From positions 94,746 through 130,657 of the forward strand of contig DFYO01000039.1 of assembly GCA_002381865.1 (NCBI GenBank): DNA of 35,912 nucleotides, in the 5' to 3' direction. Positions within the stretch are counted from its first letter, which is position 1. Each line of letters opens with the position of its first letter. The notes under the pieces are model-generated. The model did no database searches. It was not told the origin of the DNA and saw only the letters and a list, made by a program, of their open reading frames with translations. This document shows, in pieces, positions 34,091 to 35,912 of the stretch. The position numbers and the translations under genes were made by a program. The DNA comes from Clostridiales bacterium UBA4080. GTDB lineage: Bacteria; Bacillota; Clostridia; Lachnospirales; Vallitaleaceae.

Positions 34091-34678
34091 TTATAACTTT
34101 TGTTTTTCACTCAATAATTTTTCCTTGTTAGGTCTAGTATCGTCTAATAAAAAATTTGCCCACTCAAGTTCAAGTTTATCGGTGTTTTTTTGCCAATACA
34201 ACAGTCGCTTAATATAATATTCTATCTTGTCGCTTACAGGCTTAGCATAGTTGTCATTTCCATATTTCAAGACTATTGAAGTCAATTCATAGAAAACTAA
34301 TCCAATTGCATGTGTTTCTACATGTACTGTGGCCCCTGCATGACCTATTGCATGGCATAAAGCAGCATATTCACTATCTTCAATTTCTTTAGCCACAGCA
34401 TGAGAATCTAATATTGCTTGTTTTGCAATGGGCATTTTAATTTTACCTCTTGCCCACTCCTCGCAGAGATTCAAGCATTTTCTTGGTCTATGCTCTTCAA
34501 AATACTTTCCTTCAAAATTCGCCAAAGTTAATACGGCACAATCTAATGCCCACATCACAATGGTTCTATGGTTTTGAATTTGAATTAGTTTTATCAGTTC
34601 TTGAAGACACTCGCTATCCCGAGAAAATAAGATTTTATTTTTTTTCTTAAGTTTTATTTCCACATCTGAAAACATCAT
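34091..34678 (-). CDS. Imm5-like putative immunity protein
   Basis: Helical protein of 195 aa with the pattern of the Imm5/'putative immunity protein' family: VMWALDCAVLTLANFE, then EEHRPRKCLNLCEEWARGKIKM, then an alanine/histidine-rich helix set (HAVAKEIEDSEYAALCHAIGHAGATVHVETHAIGLVFYELT). Such proteins are predicted, mainly from genome context, to neutralise toxins of polymorphic toxin systems; the activity is not proven for this family. No toxin gene adjoins it here. It starts after GGAGAG, 21 bp downstream of the DUF3795 gene and probably in one transcript with it. It is followed by attC-like repeat 3. Confidence 0.65.
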   Translation of the reverse strand: MMFSDVEIKLKKKNKILFSRDSECLQELIKLIQIQNHRTIVMWALDCAVLTLANFEGKYFEEHRPRKCLNLCEEWARGKIKMPIAKQAILDSHAVAKEIEDSEYAALCHAIGHAGATVHVETHAIGLVFYELTSIVLKYGNDNYAKPVSDKIEYYIKRLLYWQKNTDKLELEWANFLLDDTRPNKEKLLSEKQKL

Positions 34679-34699
34679 TTAAATCTCTCCAATATACTA

Positions 34700-35257
34700 C
34701 TATTTCGTGTTAGTTTTTTTATTGAGTTTTAATACTACATTCCTTTTCAACGCTAAATTCGAAAACAGATTTGCTGCAATTGTAGCTTTTTCTTTAATCG
34801 TTAAATCATTAATTTCTGTCTCAGTTACAATTTGTTCTACTACAGATTTTACATCCTTCAATTCCATAAGATTAACAGCTAGACAAAAAAAACTCTTTCT
34901 ACGTCCATCATTATAGTTTTCCAAAAGAAGTTTCAGAATTTCTATTTTTTCTTCAAGTTCAGATTGATATAAATCCATCCCTATCTTTTTGACCTTTTCA
35001 AAATCCTTTAACTGATTTCTATGAGTAATGAATGAATCAAATAAATCTATCCCATCATATTTTTCACAGGGATACTCTTCACACAAAAAACAATATTCAA
35101 TTCCATCATGTTTCTGACTGCATCTTGCAATTGTACAGGATTGATTCCCTTCGCCGCCTCCACAACCCGGACAATAATTATCCAAATGCATCAAACACAA
35201 ACCACAGTTTAAACCACAAAGAGAAAATAAAATATTAGTCCTATTAAAATTCTTCAT
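34700..35257 (-). CDS. Cys-rich DUF3795 domain protein
   Basis: Protein of 185 aa with an N-terminal Cys-rich region (LCGLNCGLC, CPGCGGG, C-IARC, YCFLCEEYPCEKY) typical of DUF3795, which probably binds zinc or an iron-sulfur cluster. The C-terminal half (about 75-185) is helical. No enzymatic role is established for the family. In Clostridia such genes often occur as mobile accessory genes. It sits in the array between repeat 4 and repeat 3, with the small membrane protein upstream and the Imm5-like gene downstream. Confidence 0.8.
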   Translation of the reverse strand: MKNFNRTNILFSLCGLNCGLCLMHLDNYCPGCGGGEGNQSCTIARCSQKHDGIEYCFLCEEYPCEKYDGIDLFDSFITHRNQLKDFEKVKKIGMDLYQSELEEKIEILKLLLENYNDGRRKSFFCLAVNLMELKDVKSVVEQIVTETEINDLTIKEKATIAANLFSNLALKRNVVLKLNKKTNTK

Positions 35258-35335
35258 AGCATACCTCTTTATTATACTTAGGTTTATCCAAAAGACTGGA
35301 TAATAACAAAAAATTTCTTTACTATAAATAAATCT

Positions 35336-35668
35336 TCAACTTTTATAAATTGTACTTACCCATGAAGAAGCATAAAATAATATACTAAACAAAACAATAT
35401 GTACTATTGGCAAAAAAGTGATATACGAGATTTTTTTATTTTTAAACGTGGAACTTAATGAAATCATATATGTAATTAAATATGTACCCGCAAGCAACAT
35501 AGTAGTTAAGGCCATTATCATTTGAATGTACTCTATAAATTCTGTCCGTTTAATCATTCCTATATCCGATACTGATATTATTGTTCCAATCCAAGACAGT
35601 AATGACAGTGGTATTGGTAATGCAAAAATAATAAATAGTAGAATTATTATAATTCTATTGTTTTTCAT
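35336..35668 (-). CDS. Small membrane protein, unknown
   Basis: Protein of 110 aa with three predicted membrane helices (about 5-32, 49-70 and 83-103) separated by short polar loops. No family recognised. The ribosome site GGAGGTC is at ideal spacing before the ATG at 35668, which supports expression. It is in the same direction as the DUF3795 gene, 78 bp away, with no repeat between them, so this segment would be a multi-gene cassette if the cassette reading is right. Confidence 0.6.
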   Translation of the reverse strand: MKNNRIIIILLFIIFALPIPLSLLSWIGTIISVSDIGMIKRTEFIEYIQMIMALTTMLLAGTYLITYMISLSSTFKNKKISYITFLPIVHIVLFSILFYASSWVSTIYKS

Positions 35669-35697
35669 AATTGACCTCCGAATTATACATAAATATC

Positions 35698-35808
35698 TTA
35701 TGAGTTAAATGTCTCTATCCAATATTCATTAATTTTAGCTCTAAATGCTCTAATAGGTTCGTACGTATCATAATAAACCCAGTCATCAAGTACTTTTATG
35801 TTAGCCAA
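35698..35808 (-). CDS. Short ORF starting inside repeat 4 core (possible remnant)
   Basis: A 36-codon frame opens at a TTG that overlaps the GTTGGCT core of repeat 4 and reads ...LDDWVYYDTYEPIRAFRAKINEYW... before a stop. There is no ribosome site before the TTG. The amino-acid composition looks protein-like (WVYYDTYEP, INEYW), so it may be the 3' end of a gene truncated at the recombination core, or a leaderless cassette ORF. Confidence 0.3.
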   Translation of the reverse strand: MANIKVLDDWVYYDTYEPIRAFRAKINEYWIETFNS

Positions 35809-35902
35809 CGTCTTGTTTGATGTCGACTTTTATCAGCCTAATCTATATCCGATTGTATACACTTCAATCTGATAAATGTTGGAAACATGTATTTTGCAAT
35901 CC
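35803..35902 (-). repeat. attC-like inverted repeat 4 (diverged)
   Basis: The minus-strand core is GTTGGCT (35809-35803). The inner stem pairs 35826-35836 with 35869-35879, 10 of 11 bases. The far outer box is degenerate (TTGCAAT near 35895-35901), and the copy runs close to the window end. It shares the CAACGT...GTCGAC and ATGTTGG words with copies 1-3. Confidence 0.5.
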
Positions 35903-35912
35903 CAAAGTGTAA

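Noticed and set aside
32410..35912. CRISPR array
   Set aside because: The repeats are ~96-bp palindromes separated by genes, not short identical repeats with short spacers.

Overview
This window is low-GC DNA with strong purine-rich Shine-Dalgarno sites (GGAGG), sigma-A promoters with 17-bp spacers, and T-box, TPP and ZTP leader RNAs. It also carries an anabolic acetolactate synthase, an M16C peptidase and S-layer-homology proteins. Together these point to a Gram-positive anaerobe of the Clostridia, plausibly a Peptostreptococcaceae relative such as Acetoanaerobium; that genus guess rests on overall character only. No rRNA, tRNA, CRISPR array, transposase or integrase gene was seen.

Positions 1-31,000 look like ordinary chromosome. 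In order: a CcdA/TlpA-type thiol-redox pair behind a nested palindrome at the left edge; a TPP-riboswitch-controlled thiamine transporter (ThiT); DegV; Tgt with a small LiaF-like protein; divergent aroC; a metA-dppA operon; an aldo/keto reductase that lacks the family's catalytic tyrosine; two overlapping paralogous Cache-type sensor proteins with no output domain, convergent with a GGDEF/EAL protein; ilvB behind a T-box leader; an M16C metalloprotease; cspA with a long leader; purH behind a ZTP riboswitch whose 3' strand doubles as the terminator stem; an SLH protein with a large secreted protein; and a FIST / hybrid histidine kinase / HD-GYP response regulator set.

Positions 31,000-35,912 change character. 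After a YpeB-like PepSY-type membrane protein there is a frameshifted, truncated GNAT acetyltransferase. Then follows a run of small accessory genes, all on the minus strand: a 97-aa unknown, a TTIGYGD potassium-channel-like protein, an Imm5-like putative immunity protein, a Cys-rich DUF3795 protein and a small membrane protein. These are punctuated by four imperfect inverted repeats of about 96 bp. Each repeat has CTAAC/GTTAG-type outer boxes and an 11-13-bp inner stem around a variable loop. Their spacing and orientation relative to the genes (gene, then repeat, then next gene) resemble integron attC sites and gene cassettes. No integrase lies in the window and the box spacing is not canonical. 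This cassette-like array in a clostridial setting is the most notable structure here.

Regulatory logic is readable in several places. purH is tied to folate/ZTP status, thiT to thiamine pyrophosphate, and ilvB to an aminoacylation state (valine is the sensible reading). Signalling is rich in c-di-GMP-type enzymes: one GGDEF-EAL protein, one HD-GYP regulator, and separate sensor-only proteins that could feed them.
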